Assembly: GCA_013816415.1 (NCBI GenBank)
Contig: JACDEN010000059.1
Span: 1-10,132, forward strand
Direction of reading: 5' to 3'
Source: Planctomycetota bacterium
GTDB taxonomy: Bacteria; Planctomycetota; UBA11346
DNA length: 10,132 nucleotides
The notes under the pieces are model-generated. The model did not search any database. It saw only the letters and a list, made by a program, of their open reading frames with translations, and was not told where the DNA came from. Every line of letters begins with the position of its first letter. Position 1 is the first letter of the stretch. The position numbers and the translations under genes are program-made. Positions 1-5,882 of the stretch are shown piece by piece.

Positions 1-59
1 TCGTATAATTTAACGGGACCAATTCCATACCAGAGGGCATAAGAATTAGTACCAAACAC
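1..59 (-). CDS. Possible partial ORF of the next integron cassette (runs off window)
   Basis: Immediately after the first attC site, in the reading direction of the cassettes, an open frame continues to the window edge. With GTG at 59-57 it reads VFGTNSYALWYGIGPVKLY, which has a protein-like composition. A second frame offers ATG at 40-38 (MPSGMELVPLNYT). Only about 20 codons are visible, so neither frame nor start can be settled. The positional argument is that a cassette ORF normally begins just after the upstream attC. No function can be inferred. Confidence 0.25.
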   Translation of the reverse strand, partial: MFGTNSYALWYGIGPVKLY

Positions 60-72
60 TAAATGCGCTGAC

Positions 73-165
73 GCCTAACAACCAAGATCAGCGGCGCCGA
101 GACAATAACCGTTGGCAAAGCACAAGAACCGCCCGACGAGGCGTCCGTTGCATCGCCAGTTAGGC
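73..165 (-). other. attC site of integron cassette 1
   Basis: A 93-bp imperfect palindrome is bounded by GCCTAAC (73-79) and GTTAGGC (159-165), which fit the R'' (RYYYAAC) and R' (GTTRRRY) boxes of integron attC sites. The inner boxes on the minus strand, GATGCAACGG and CCGCTGATC, pair with one extra unpaired base, as expected for the extrahelical base that sets recombination polarity. The outer 20-35 bp are nearly identical to the second attC at 622-714, while the centre differs. It lies just past the 3' end of the cassette 1 ORF. This placement sets the array direction as right to left, and cassette 1 would span 627 to 79. Confidence 0.9.
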
Positions 166-185
166 ATCAATGTGAGAATTTAAGC

Positions 186-608
186 CTAATGAGAGAGTGA
201 GTAATTATATCTAGAATATTTCCCATTTTCAATTTCTATACCATATATAATTTTTGAAAGTTCAGAAGTTTCTTTTTTAATTGAGAACCAATAATGTGGA
301 CAGTGATAGATGCCCCCGTCACTGTAGGAAAATTCTATCGCACCGATGCGTTTTGATTCACCCAGCGCCCAGGGATAGAAGAGATACTTACCTAGCCCAA
401 ACAAGTATAACCAATTAGGATACGCTAATAGGAAGTCAGTTTTTGGATATTTATCCTTACTTGTATCATACGCATTTCGGTAAGGCGACTCGGCACCAAT
501 GTAGATATATGCCAGAACAAATATGATCAATATCCATGCAATTCTGGAAAAGATTATCTTACGACTCGCTGATGTTTTTATTACATGCATCTTATCATCG
601 GTAACCAT
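186..608 (-). CDS. Integron cassette 1 protein, unknown function, single-TM
   Basis: This 140-residue protein is not one I recognise. Residues about 17-40 form one hydrophobic segment (IIFSRIAWILIIFVLAYIYI) after a short basic N-terminus, so it is probably a signal-anchor or uncleaved signal. The remainder is rich in Tyr, Lys and Ser and should be exported. The ORF fills nearly the whole cassette between two attC sites, with its stop 20 bp before attC1. The ATG at 608 is only about 13 bp inside the cassette boundary; M7 (590) is an alternative start, and neither has a good Shine-Dalgarno. Its AT-rich composition contrasts sharply with the high-GC genes to the right, which fits a mobile cassette acquired elsewhere. 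Existence as a gene is fairly secure from context; function is unknown. Confidence 0.75.
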   Translation of the reverse strand: MVTDDKMHVIKTSASRKIIFSRIAWILIIFVLAYIYIGAESPYRNAYDTSKDKYPKTDFLLAYPNWLYLFGLGKYLFYPWALGESKRIGAIEFSYSDGGIYHCPHYWFSIKKETSELSKIIYGIEIENGKYSRYNYSLSH

Positions 609-621
609 ATTATTTATTAAT

Positions 622-714
622 GCCTAACAACCAAGATCAACGGCGACCCGCAGGGTGCGCCACGAAGAACCCAGGACGCGCCCGACGGGGCGTCCGTTGC
701 ATCGCCAGTTAGGC
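622..714 (-). other. attC site of integron cassette 2
   Basis: A second 93-bp attC is bounded by GCCTAAC (622-628) and GTTAGGC (708-714). It shares its outer arms with the site at 73-165 (GCCTAACAACCAAGATCA on one side, GGCGTCCGTTGCATCGCCAG plus R' on the other), while the central part has diverged. On the minus strand GATGCAACGG pairs with CCGTTGATC, leaving one extrahelical base; this pairing is better than in the first site. The 3' end of the cassette 2 ORF is 15 bp away. With recombination between G and TT of GTTAGGC, cassette 2 would span about 1090 to 628 (463 bp). Confidence 0.9.
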
Positions 715-729
715 GTTCCAGGGTAGCAC

Positions 730-1077
730 CTACCGCAAATCAGTATATTGAATACCGAACTCTTGATGCATGCCGATGTTTAAAAGCGAATTTACCCGCA
801 AGTAAGGATGCCATATTATTTGAAATATTCTTAAAATTTTAGTATTAGATTCTAACCAATCATATCTTGAACAGTGAATCGAATTTACTGTGATGTTCCA
901 AGTTTTTAACTTGTTGCCTTCTTCGCCTGGGAGCATGGAAGTCTTTTCGTCAACAATATAACCCTGAATGGAATCATTGTTAAATAGGGCATATCCGCAA
1001 ACGACGTATATGGTCAATGCACATAGAGCGGCTATGGCATATTTTAATGTCTTTCTATTCATCAGATTGAATTTCAT
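730..1077 (-). CDS. Integron cassette 2 protein, unknown function, single-TM
   Basis: This 115-residue protein is not one I recognise. Residues about 11-33 (YAIAALCALTIYVVCGYALF) form a hydrophobic segment behind a Lys/Arg-containing N-terminus: a signal-anchor, or possibly a signal peptide. The C-terminal part (about 80 residues) is mixed polar and aromatic with a Cys at 69 and no familiar motif. The start ATG lies 7 bp inside the R' box at 1085-1091, so translation must begin at the very edge of the cassette; M6 (1062) is an alternative. The same one-ORF, one-TM layout is seen in cassette 1, but the two proteins show no obvious similarity by eye. The base composition is AT-rich, unlike the chromosome-like right half. 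Confidence 0.72.
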   Translation of the reverse strand: MKFNLMNRKTLKYAIAALCALTIYVVCGYALFNNDSIQGYIVDEKTSMLPGEEGNKLKTWNITVNSIHCSRYDWLESNTKILRIFQIIWHPYLRVNSLLNIGMHQEFGIQYTDLR

Positions 1078-1084
1078 ACTGGAC

Positions 1085-1097
1085 GCCTAACAACCAA
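1085..1097 (-). other. Truncated attC (third site), right edge of the cassette array
   Basis: Only GCCTAACAACCAA remains, identical to the first 13 bp of the two complete attC sites. After position 1097 the similarity stops abruptly, and no partner R'' box is found at the expected distance of about 93 bp. The array therefore ends here in a broken site. The alternative is an attI junction, where the TTAGGC comes from the cassette and the flank from attI. The seven flanking bases shared with attC (TTGGTTG on the minus strand) make a truncated attC more likely. Confidence 0.7.
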
Positions 1098-1098
1098 T

Positions 1099-1140
1099 AG
1101 GTCTCAAAAATGAGGTGGAAAAGGTTTCAAAAGTGAGGTG
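1099..1140. repeat. Two-copy 19-bp direct repeat, possible IS end
   Basis: AGGTCTCAAAAATGAGGTG (1099-1117) is repeated as AGGTTTCAAAAGTGAGGTG (1122-1140), matching at 17 of 19 positions with a 23-bp period. It starts exactly where the third attC is cut. Multiple short terminal repeats of this kind are a feature of IS21-family insertion sequence ends, so this may be what remains of an element that truncated the attC. No transposase is present, so the assignment is only an inference. Confidence 0.4.
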
Positions 1141-1178
1141 ATATCTACCTCCCAATTTTTGCGGCAGTTGTAAACCAC

Positions 1179-1234
1179 TTTGACTAGGGTGATTAGAGGA
1201 CGCCTGTGTCCTAATAGGCGTTGCTGTAGTCAAA
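1179..1234. repeat. Long interrupted inverted repeat
   Basis: TTTGACTA (1179-1186) and TAGTCAAA (1227-1234) are perfect 8-bp inverted arms. Nested inside, ATTA-ga-GGAC (1192-1201) pairs with GTCCTAAT (1208-1215) around a GCCTGT loop. A competing inner pairing is ACGCCT with AGGCGT (1200-1205 and 1216-1221). The whole could fold into a 56-nt hairpin. It lies in the gene-poor stretch next to the broken attC. It could be an IS end, a recombination site or a terminator; the sequence does not decide. Confidence 0.45.
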
Positions 1235-1691
1235 TGCATGGCGTTATGGCTTGGTGGTATGATTAGAATTCGGAATCCATTGGAATTCAGGGGATGCCTA
1301 TTGGCGCTTCACCAATTTCCAGGCACGCTCCGCGCCCGTCACCTGGGGGTACCCCAACTGTACCCATAGCATACCCGCGTTTCGGCATGAATGGAAGCCT
1401 GGTGCGGGGGGGCGCAGGAGTTACTGCCACTGGGAGCCTTGTCAGCCGACCAAGGGGGAGCCCATGTGCGGGCACCGATCGTGTCCGACCGTTTCCAGTC
1501 AGGCGCCTGCGTCCGACCGCGGATAGATCACGTCTTTGTCGGACGGCCAGAGGATCAGGGCCGCGGCTCGATCCCCAACTTGCCACGCCGCATCCGCTCG
1601 AGGACCGTCAGCGCGCTTGGAAGGTCGCGGGTTTCGTGACCTGTGGACAAAGGGCAGCATTGTCCTCGCTGATCAGTGAGACCTTTGAAGC
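1235..1691. other. About 450 bp with no credible gene
   Basis: Base composition changes near 1290 from AT-rich to GC-rich. Several overlapping open frames exist on both strands (for example 1294-1719 plus and 1287-1586 minus). Their translations are Arg/Pro/Gly-rich, lack domains, and have no plausible ribosome sites, which is typical of incidental openness in GC-rich DNA. GAATTC occurs twice within 23 bp at about 1266-1288, and CTGATCAG occurs at 1669-1676 and 1694-1701. On the minus strand a coding-like tract switches frame near 1555. I read this stretch as decayed or rearranged DNA between the cassette array and the fabG-like fragment. Confidence 0.5.
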
Positions 1692-1812
1692 CTCTGATCA
1701 GTCCCCCTTTCGCCGCTGAATAATTCACCTGGCCGGGGTTGCCCATCTGGCCGCTGACCGAGGCGATGGTGACGATGCTCCCGATGGGGATCCGACGCAT
1801 GATCGCTTCGAC
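1692..1812 (-). pseudogene. Internal fragment of an SDR, FabG-like 3-oxoacyl-ACP reductase
   Basis: About 40 residues in one frame match the catalytic centre of short-chain dehydrogenases of the FabG type: GSIVTIASVSG, then QMGNPGQVNYSAAKGGLI, containing the catalytic Ser region and the YxxxK motif (Y-S-A-A-K). Both flanks are missing. There is no N-terminal Rossmann TGxxxGIG, and after GGLI the frame continues into unrelated residues instead of the usual ALA...V-N-AV-PG segment. A full FabG is near 245 residues, so this is a small internal remnant and not functional. It follows the stop of the SGNH hydrolase in the same frame with no gap, so a deletion or recombination junction must lie near 1812. 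Confidence 0.7.
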
Positions 1813-2436
1813 TCACGACGTGGTCGTGCTCGACAGCCAATCCCGCCACACCGGCCACTGCAGGATGATGTCCGCCAATCGATCGTATCCCGCTTCCGAC
1901 GGGTGGACGCCATCGCCGGCGGCGATTTCTCGCTGCCATTCCGGTTCGCCGATCAGCGCGCTGAACAGGTCGAGATAGGGGACGCCGGCTGCGGAACAGA
2001 CGCCCTCCAGACCGCACGACACCGCGCCGATGCGTTCGATGATGGAGTCCTGTCCGGCCATGGTGATCGCAGGCGGACCGACGACCAGGGTCGGCTTCCA
2101 CGCGGCGGCCTCGGCGAGGATCCGCTCGGCGTTCTTCAGCGTATCCATCAGGATGAGCCTCGGCATCCCGTCCTCCTCGACGCAGTCATTGACGCCGAAG
2201 GAGAACACCAGCCGGCCGTCGATGGAGTCCGGCAGACGCCGCTGCGCCTCGAAGCGCCAGCGCGCGAGCACGTCGGCGCTGGTGTCGCGCCGGACGCCGA
2301 GATTGTACGCGGTCAACTGCATCCCGCGCGCATGCAGCCAGGCGGACACCCGGCCGGGCCATCCCCGAAATGATCCGTCACGGGTGCCATTGACGAATCT
2401 GTCGCCGAAGAAGCAGATGCGGACATCGTTGGACAT
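1813..2436 (-). CDS. SGNH/GDSL-family hydrolase, nucleophile Ser replaced by Arg
   Basis: This 207-residue protein has the SGNH (GDSL lipase/esterase) block order. Block I is FFGDRFVNG at residues 9-17, block II the Gly of YNLGVRRDTS (about 47), block III GVND (81-84) and block V DGVHPSEAGY (175-184) with the expected Asp and His. In block I the nucleophile Ser of GDS is Arg13, codon AGA at 2400-2398, one base from a Ser codon. Members of this subfamily normally read GDSFVNG, so the protein may have lost hydrolysis. The ATG at 2436 was chosen because AAGGAG lies 8 nt upstream (2450-2445) and the SGNH fold begins within 10 residues; the open frame further upstream has no domain content. No signal peptide is seen, so it is probably cytoplasmic. 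The substrate is unknown. It is divergent from the SRPBCC gene. Confidence 0.85.
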   Translation of the reverse strand: MSNDVRICFFGDRFVNGTRDGSFRGWPGRVSAWLHARGMQLTAYNLGVRRDTSADVLARWRFEAQRRLPDSIDGRLVFSFGVNDCVEEDGMPRLILMDTLKNAERILAEAAAWKPTLVVGPPAITMAGQDSIIERIGAVSCGLEGVCSAAGVPYLDLFSALIGEPEWQREIAAGDGVHPSEAGYDRLADIILQWPVWRDWLSSTTTS

Positions 2437-2639
2437 CAGCGGTTCTCCTTCGGTCGGATGATCGAGGTGGACGTATCCACCCTGCGGATCGGAGGTGGGC
2501 GCCATCGGCTCAGGCTCGCACGATCGTTGGAAAGATGGCGGCACAGGCAACACGGCAGTTTTTTCGGCGCGCGCGCCCGCTGCGCATGATGCATGATGGT
2601 AGTGGCGGCCCGCTGTGGCAGGCGCGGCGCCCAGGCGTC

Positions 2640-2686
2640 GGGCCGACCTGCGCAGGGAAACGCCCGACCGGATTCCTGGTCGGCCC
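2640..2686. repeat. Inverted repeat with two competing left arms in the intergenic region
   Basis: GGGCCGACC (2640-2648) and GGTCGGCCC (2678-2686) are perfect 9-bp inverted arms. A second left arm, CCGACC (2664-2669), can pair with GGTCGG (2678-2683) around an 8-nt loop. The two structures are mutually exclusive because they share the right arm. The repeat lies 41 bp upstream of the SRPBCC start. It may be an operator or a leader hairpin; no regulator gene is adjacent. Confidence 0.4.
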
Positions 2687-2726
2687 ACAGTTTCCATTAC
2701 GACGCCATCGGCATGCTGGGGTGACC

Positions 2727-3170
2727 ATGGACACCTCATCCGCCGACCGCGAGCTGACCACGACACGCCGCATCCCGGCGCTGCGAGCGAAGGTCTGGAC
2801 CGCGTTCACCGATCCGACAGTGCTGGCGACGTGGTGGGGTCCTGACGGCTTCACCAACACCTTCCAGGTGTGCGAGCTGCGGCCGGGCGGCGCGTGGCGC
2901 TTCACCATGCACGGTCCCGATGGGAAGTCCTACCCGAACGAGAGCCGCTTCGTCGAGCTGCATGCGCCCGAACGCTGGGTCATCGAGCACGCCTCGCCCC
3001 CGCACTTCCGGCTGACCGCCATGCTGACCGAGCGCGGCGGCGAAACCGAGGTCCACTGGCGCCAGACCTTCGCATCGGCCGCTGACTGCACGAAGCTGCG
3101 ATCGATCTGCGTGCCGGCGAACGAGCAGAACCTGCGGCGTCTGGCGGCAGCGGTCGCGAAACTGGAGTAG
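2727..3170 (+). CDS. SRPBCC-family protein, AHSA1/START-like
   Basis: This 147-residue protein matches the activator-of-Hsp90-ATPase-homologue (AHSA1) branch of the SRPBCC fold, a helix-grip domain with a hydrophobic ligand cavity. Visible hallmarks are RRIPALRAKVWTAFTDP (14-30), TWWGPDGF (35-42), the LRPGGAWRF strand (51-59), a Gly-Pro-Asp-Gly turn (63-66) and the closing NEQNLRRLA helix (132-140). Length is typical of the family. The start at 2727 gives the domain its normal N-terminus, with a weak GGGGTGA just upstream; GTG at 2721 in the same frame is also possible. Many relatives sit next to an ArsR-type repressor, but none is adjacent here. No ligand or reaction can be named. Confidence 0.85.
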   Translation: MDTSSADRELTTTRRIPALRAKVWTAFTDPTVLATWWGPDGFTNTFQVCELRPGGAWRFTMHGPDGKSYPNESRFVELHAPERWVIEHASPPHFRLTAMLTERGGETEVHWRQTFASAADCTKLRSICVPANEQNLRRLAAAVAKLE

Positions 3171-3262
3171 CCGCGACCGGCCACCGACCTGGCGAGACCA
3201 CGTCGCGCGACTTTCTCAGACACCGGTGGTACTGAGCGCACCGACGCTGGCTCGCCAAGGCC

Positions 3263-3565
3263 ATGGGGCGTACGGAGCACCTGAACGTCGAGGACGCGAT
3301 CAGGACAGGGTCGATGATGCGTTTGCGCCATGGTGATGACGGCTCTCCTGGGGCGCTGGGGTACATCACCATGGCCCTCGCGCCTGATCAGGAAGCCGAG
3401 GTGCAGAAGCCTCTCGCAACCGTGGTCATCGGCGGGATCATCTCGTCCGCATTGCTCACCCTGCTGGTCCTGCCCGCGCTGGATCGCCTCTGGCACCGGC
3501 CAGACGATACGCTCGCGCCGTTCGATCGGGACCAGCTCGACGCCGCCGAACCGGTGGTTGCGTAG
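3263..3565 (+). pseudogene. C-terminal relic of a CzcA/CusA-type RND metal efflux pump
   Basis: The last ~90 codons match the C-terminal end of heavy-metal RND pumps (CzcA/CusA, usually over 1000 residues). These are VEDAIRTGSMMRLR, then LGYITMALA, EAEVQKPLATVVIGGIIS and the final transmembrane helix ALLTLLVLPALDRLWHR. Between MRLR and LGYI the expected P-V-x-M-T-A-L-L-G is not in this frame. MVMTALLG is found in the next frame at 3330-3353. This is explained by a 2-nt loss near 3329 and a 1-nt loss in the G-run near 3351-3353, which together restore the frame. No upstream part of the pump is present, so it cannot work. The stop is 8 bp before the CDF gene, suggesting an original czcA-czcD-like order. 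Confidence 0.8.
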
Positions 3566-3573
3566 GAATACCG

Positions 3574-4575
3574 ATGGCACCGGACCACCATCCTCATGAC
3601 CACGACCACCACCATGATGAGGGGGAGCATCATCACCCGCATCACGGATCGCATGTCCACGCACAGCATCCCGCCGGGCTCGGACATGCCCATGCGCCCG
3701 CGAGCTATGGTTTTGCCTTCGCGGTGGGCATCGGCCTCAATGTGGCGTTGGTCATCGTCCAGGTCATCGTCGGATACCGCGCGCATTCCCTCGCCCTGAT
3801 GGCGGATGCCGGTCACAATTTCGCAGACGTGCTCGGACTGGTGCTGACGTGGGGTGCCCTGGTGCTGCAACGTCGACGGCCGACGCAGCGGCACACCTAT
3901 GGCATGCGACGGTCATCGGTGCTCGCAGCGCTCGTGAACGCCATCGTCCTGCTGGTCGGCATGGGTGCGCTGACCTGGGAGGCGATCGGTCGTTTCCACC
4001 ACGCCTCCGCGGTGGATGGGCTGGCCGTCATCTGGGTTGCCGCGGCTGGCATCGTGGTCAATGGGATTTCAGCCGCGCTGTTCCTGTCGGGCAGCACAGG
4101 CGATCTGAACATCCGTTCGGCGTTCCTCCATCTCGCATCGGACGCGGTCGTGTCGCTCGGCGTGGTCATCGCAGGAGCCGTCATCCTCTGGACCGGCTGG
4201 CTGTGGGTCGATCCGATCGTGACCCTGGCCATCGTGGTCGTCATCGTCGTCGGTACCTGGTCGCTGTTTCGTGAATCCCTGAATCTCGCCCTCGACGCCG
4301 CTCCCGCGGGCATGGACATGGCTGGCGTGCGCGCCTACCTCCTCGGCCTGCCGGGAGTGACCGAGGTCCACGACCTGCACGTGTGGGGCATGAGCACCAC
4401 CGAAACCGCGCTGACCGCGCACGTGGTCTGCCCGGTCGCCGCGAATCACGATGACCTGCTGGACCGCGCAGCGTCCGAGCTGCAGGATCGATTCGCCATC
4501 GGCCACGTCACCATCCAGATCGAGGTCGGCGACGGCGGCAGGCCGTGCCGTCTGGAGGCCGAAGGCTCGGTCTGA
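3574..4575 (+). CDS. czcD: Cation diffusion facilitator (Zn/Co/Cd efflux), CzcD/ZitB type
   Basis: This 333-residue inner-membrane antiporter should export Zn(II) and probably Co(II)/Cd(II) in exchange for protons. The N-terminal 40 residues are very His/Asp-rich, a cytoplasmic metal-binding tail. Six hydrophobic segments follow. The transport-site pairs are present: MADAGHNFADV in TM2 (His81, Asp85) and HLASDAVVS in TM5 (His186, Asp190), the HxxxD arrangement of zinc-type CDFs. The C-terminal cytoplasmic domain (about 240-320) contains GVTEVHDLHVW, the CDF signature. The ATG at 3574 follows AGGA (3564-3567), 6 nt away, which overlaps the stop of the RND relic. Length is typical of the subfamily with a His-rich tail. 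The exact metal, and hence the symbol, is inferred. Confidence 0.92.
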   Translation: MAPDHHPHDHDHHHDEGEHHHPHHGSHVHAQHPAGLGHAHAPASYGFAFAVGIGLNVALVIVQVIVGYRAHSLALMADAGHNFADVLGLVLTWGALVLQRRRPTQRHTYGMRRSSVLAALVNAIVLLVGMGALTWEAIGRFHHASAVDGLAVIWVAAAGIVVNGISAALFLSGSTGDLNIRSAFLHLASDAVVSLGVVIAGAVILWTGWLWVDPIVTLAIVVVIVVGTWSLFRESLNLALDAAPAGMDMAGVRAYLLGLPGVTEVHDLHVWGMSTTETALTAHVVCPVAANHDDLLDRAASELQDRFAIGHVTIQIEVGDGGRPCRLEAEGSV

Positions 4576-4609
4576 TCCCGATCCTCCGCTCGCTCTCAAT
4601 CCGTGAACG

Positions 4610-4642
4610 GGCGCTCGTGGCACCGATCTCGCGGTGAGCGCC
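4610..4642. terminator. Possible bidirectional terminator between convergent genes
   Basis: GGCGCTC (4610-4616) and GAGCGCC (4636-4642) form a perfect 7-bp stem. Inside it, ACCG (4622-4625) and CGGT (4632-4635) can extend the structure. It lies in the 147-bp gap between the convergent CDF and arsC genes, where a shared terminator would be expected. There is no T-run on either side, so intrinsic termination is uncertain. Confidence 0.35.
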
Positions 4643-4722
4643 TCGATGGTGATGCGGTCATGGTCCGATCGAACAGGTCACGACCGCCTGCCAGAGAGCG
4701 ATCAGGGCGAGACACGAGCAGC

Positions 4723-5154
4723 CTACGGCGCACACGCCCGCTGGCACCACTCGGTGATGCGGCTCTCGATCTGGTCGCGGATCACGCGAGTCCCTTGCAG
4801 CCTGGTTTCGGGCGAGCCTTGCAGGGCGGACGGATCTGGGAATCCCCAATGCAGGCGCTGGGCATTGCCGGGAAAGACGGGGCACCGTTCCGCGCTCGCC
4901 TCATCGCAGACGGTCACCACGTAGTCGAAGCGCCTGTTCGCGGCGAGGATCTCGGAAACGCTCTTGGTCGTGTTGCGGGAGATATCGATGCCGCGTTCAC
5001 GCATGGCCGCGACGACCATCGGGTTCAGCGTGCCCGGTTCCAATCCAGCGCTCGAGGCTTCGAAGCGGTCCCCGCAGTGATGCGTGACGAAGGCCTCGGC
5101 CATCTGGCTGCGAGCGCTGTTGTGGATGCAGACGAAAAGGATTTTTGATGTCAT
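4723..5154 (-). CDS. arsC: Arsenate reductase, thioredoxin-coupled (LMW-PTPase fold)
   Basis: This 143-residue protein reduces arsenate to arsenite. The N-terminal loop VCIHNSARSQ carries the CX5R oxyanion site (Cys9 to Arg15). TVCDEASAERCPVFPG supplies Cys83 and Cys91, the relay pair of thioredoxin-coupled ArsC as in the Staphylococcus pI258 type. This separates it from the glutaredoxin-type ArsC and from plain LMW phosphatases, which lack the second and third Cys. The start at 5154 overlaps the aqpS stop by 4 bp (ATGA), and GGAAGGG lies just upstream. A long open frame upstream in the same phase is antisense-like overlap with aqpS and is not part of the gene. It is the last gene of arsR-aqpS-arsC; no arsH or arsB follows. 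Confidence 0.95.
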   Translation of the reverse strand: MTSKILFVCIHNSARSQMAEAFVTHHCGDRFEASSAGLEPGTLNPMVVAAMRERGIDISRNTTKSVSEILAANRRFDYVVTVCDEASAERCPVFPGNAQRLHWGFPDPSALQGSPETRLQGTRVIRDQIESRITEWCQRACAP

Positions 5155-5879
5155 CGGGGGGCCCTTCCTGCGGCATCGACGGCGTGTGGAACGACCACGT
5201 CGTGCGACCGCTGAGGCAGCGAGGGCACCAGCCAGCGGAAGAGCACGGTCGCCGCTGCTCCTCCGATGATCTGCACGGCGATGAACGCGGGAACGTCGGT
5301 TGGACGTATGCCAGAGAAGGTGTCGGTCAGCGACCGTGCGATCGTCACTGCTGGATTGGCCATGGCGGTCGAGGCGGTGAACCAGTATCCCGCAGTGATG
5401 TAGGCCCCCACGGCGAACGGTACGACGGACGGACGTTGGCGGGAGCATCCCCAGATGACCGACAAGAGACCGAAGGTGGCGATGCCCTCGCTGAGCAGTT
5501 GACCAGTTCCGTGACGGGCGTGCTGCGATGCCGTATACACGGGCAGGTCGAACATGAGGTTCGCACCGGCCACGCCGATCAGTGCTCCGAACACCTGGGC
5601 GACCACGTAGACGGGGACCTCCCGCCACGGAATCCCGCCCTGGCTGGCATCGGCCAGGGTGACCACCGGGTTGAAGTGCCCCCCTGAGACCGGTCCGAAT
5701 GTGAGAATCAGCGCCACCAGACCAGCCCCGGTGGCAATGGTGTTCGCCAGCAGGGCGACGGCGAGATTGCCGCCCGCCAAGCGTTCTCCCATGATCCCGG
5801 ACCCGACCACGACCGCGAGCAGCAGCGCGGTGCCGACACCTTCTGCGACGAATCGACGCGACCGCGTGGGAGCCTGCAT
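5151..5879 (-). CDS. aqpS: Arsenic-operon aquaglyceroporin (MIP family), arsenite channel
   Basis: This 242-residue membrane channel belongs to the MIP family with six predicted helices and two half-helices. The pore motifs are HFNPVVT (first box NPV at 70-72) and MANPAVTIA (second box NPA at 175-177). Val178 follows the second NPA, where water and glycerol channels carry the filter arginine. The surrounding blocks (GGIPWREVPVYVVAQ, SQHARHGTGQLLSE, VIWGCSR, GAYITAGYWFTAS) resemble channels found in ars operons. In Sinorhizobium meliloti an AqpS in place of ArsB lets arsenite made by ArsC flow out; I infer the same role here. The start is 3 bp after the arsR stop and the stop overlaps the arsC start. 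No ArsB or Acr3 pump is in the window. Confidence 0.9.
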   Translation of the reverse strand: MQAPTRSRRFVAEGVGTALLLAVVVGSGIMGERLAGGNLAVALLANTIATGAGLVALILTFGPVSGGHFNPVVTLADASQGGIPWREVPVYVVAQVFGALIGVAGANLMFDLPVYTASQHARHGTGQLLSEGIATFGLLSVIWGCSRQRPSVVPFAVGAYITAGYWFTASTAMANPAVTIARSLTDTFSGIRPTDVPAFIAVQIIGGAAATVLFRWLVPSLPQRSHDVVVPHAVDAAGRAPR

Positions 5880-5882
5880 GGT

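Noticed and set aside
73..714. Repeats read as a CRISPR array or REP-like elements
   Set aside because: There are only two full copies 549 bp apart with ORFs between them, and the R/L box layout fits attC instead.
1287..1719. Overlapping open frames of 80-140 codons on both strands
   Set aside because: The translations are low-complexity, rich in Arg, Pro and Gly, have no domain or ribosome site, and overlap one another; GC-rich DNA gives such frames by chance.
2535..2726. 64-codon N-terminal extension of the SRPBCC frame
   Set aside because: It is Arg-rich with no domain, lies across the inverted repeat, and family members begin near the start at 2727.
2437..2766. Long N-terminal extension of the SGNH hydrolase frame
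   Set aside because: ATG at 2436 has AAGGAG at 8 nt and the SGNH fold starts there; the extension has no recognisable sequence.
4603..5687. Plus-strand open frames opposite arsC and aqpS
   Set aside because: They mirror two well-recognised minus-strand genes and show no domain of their own.
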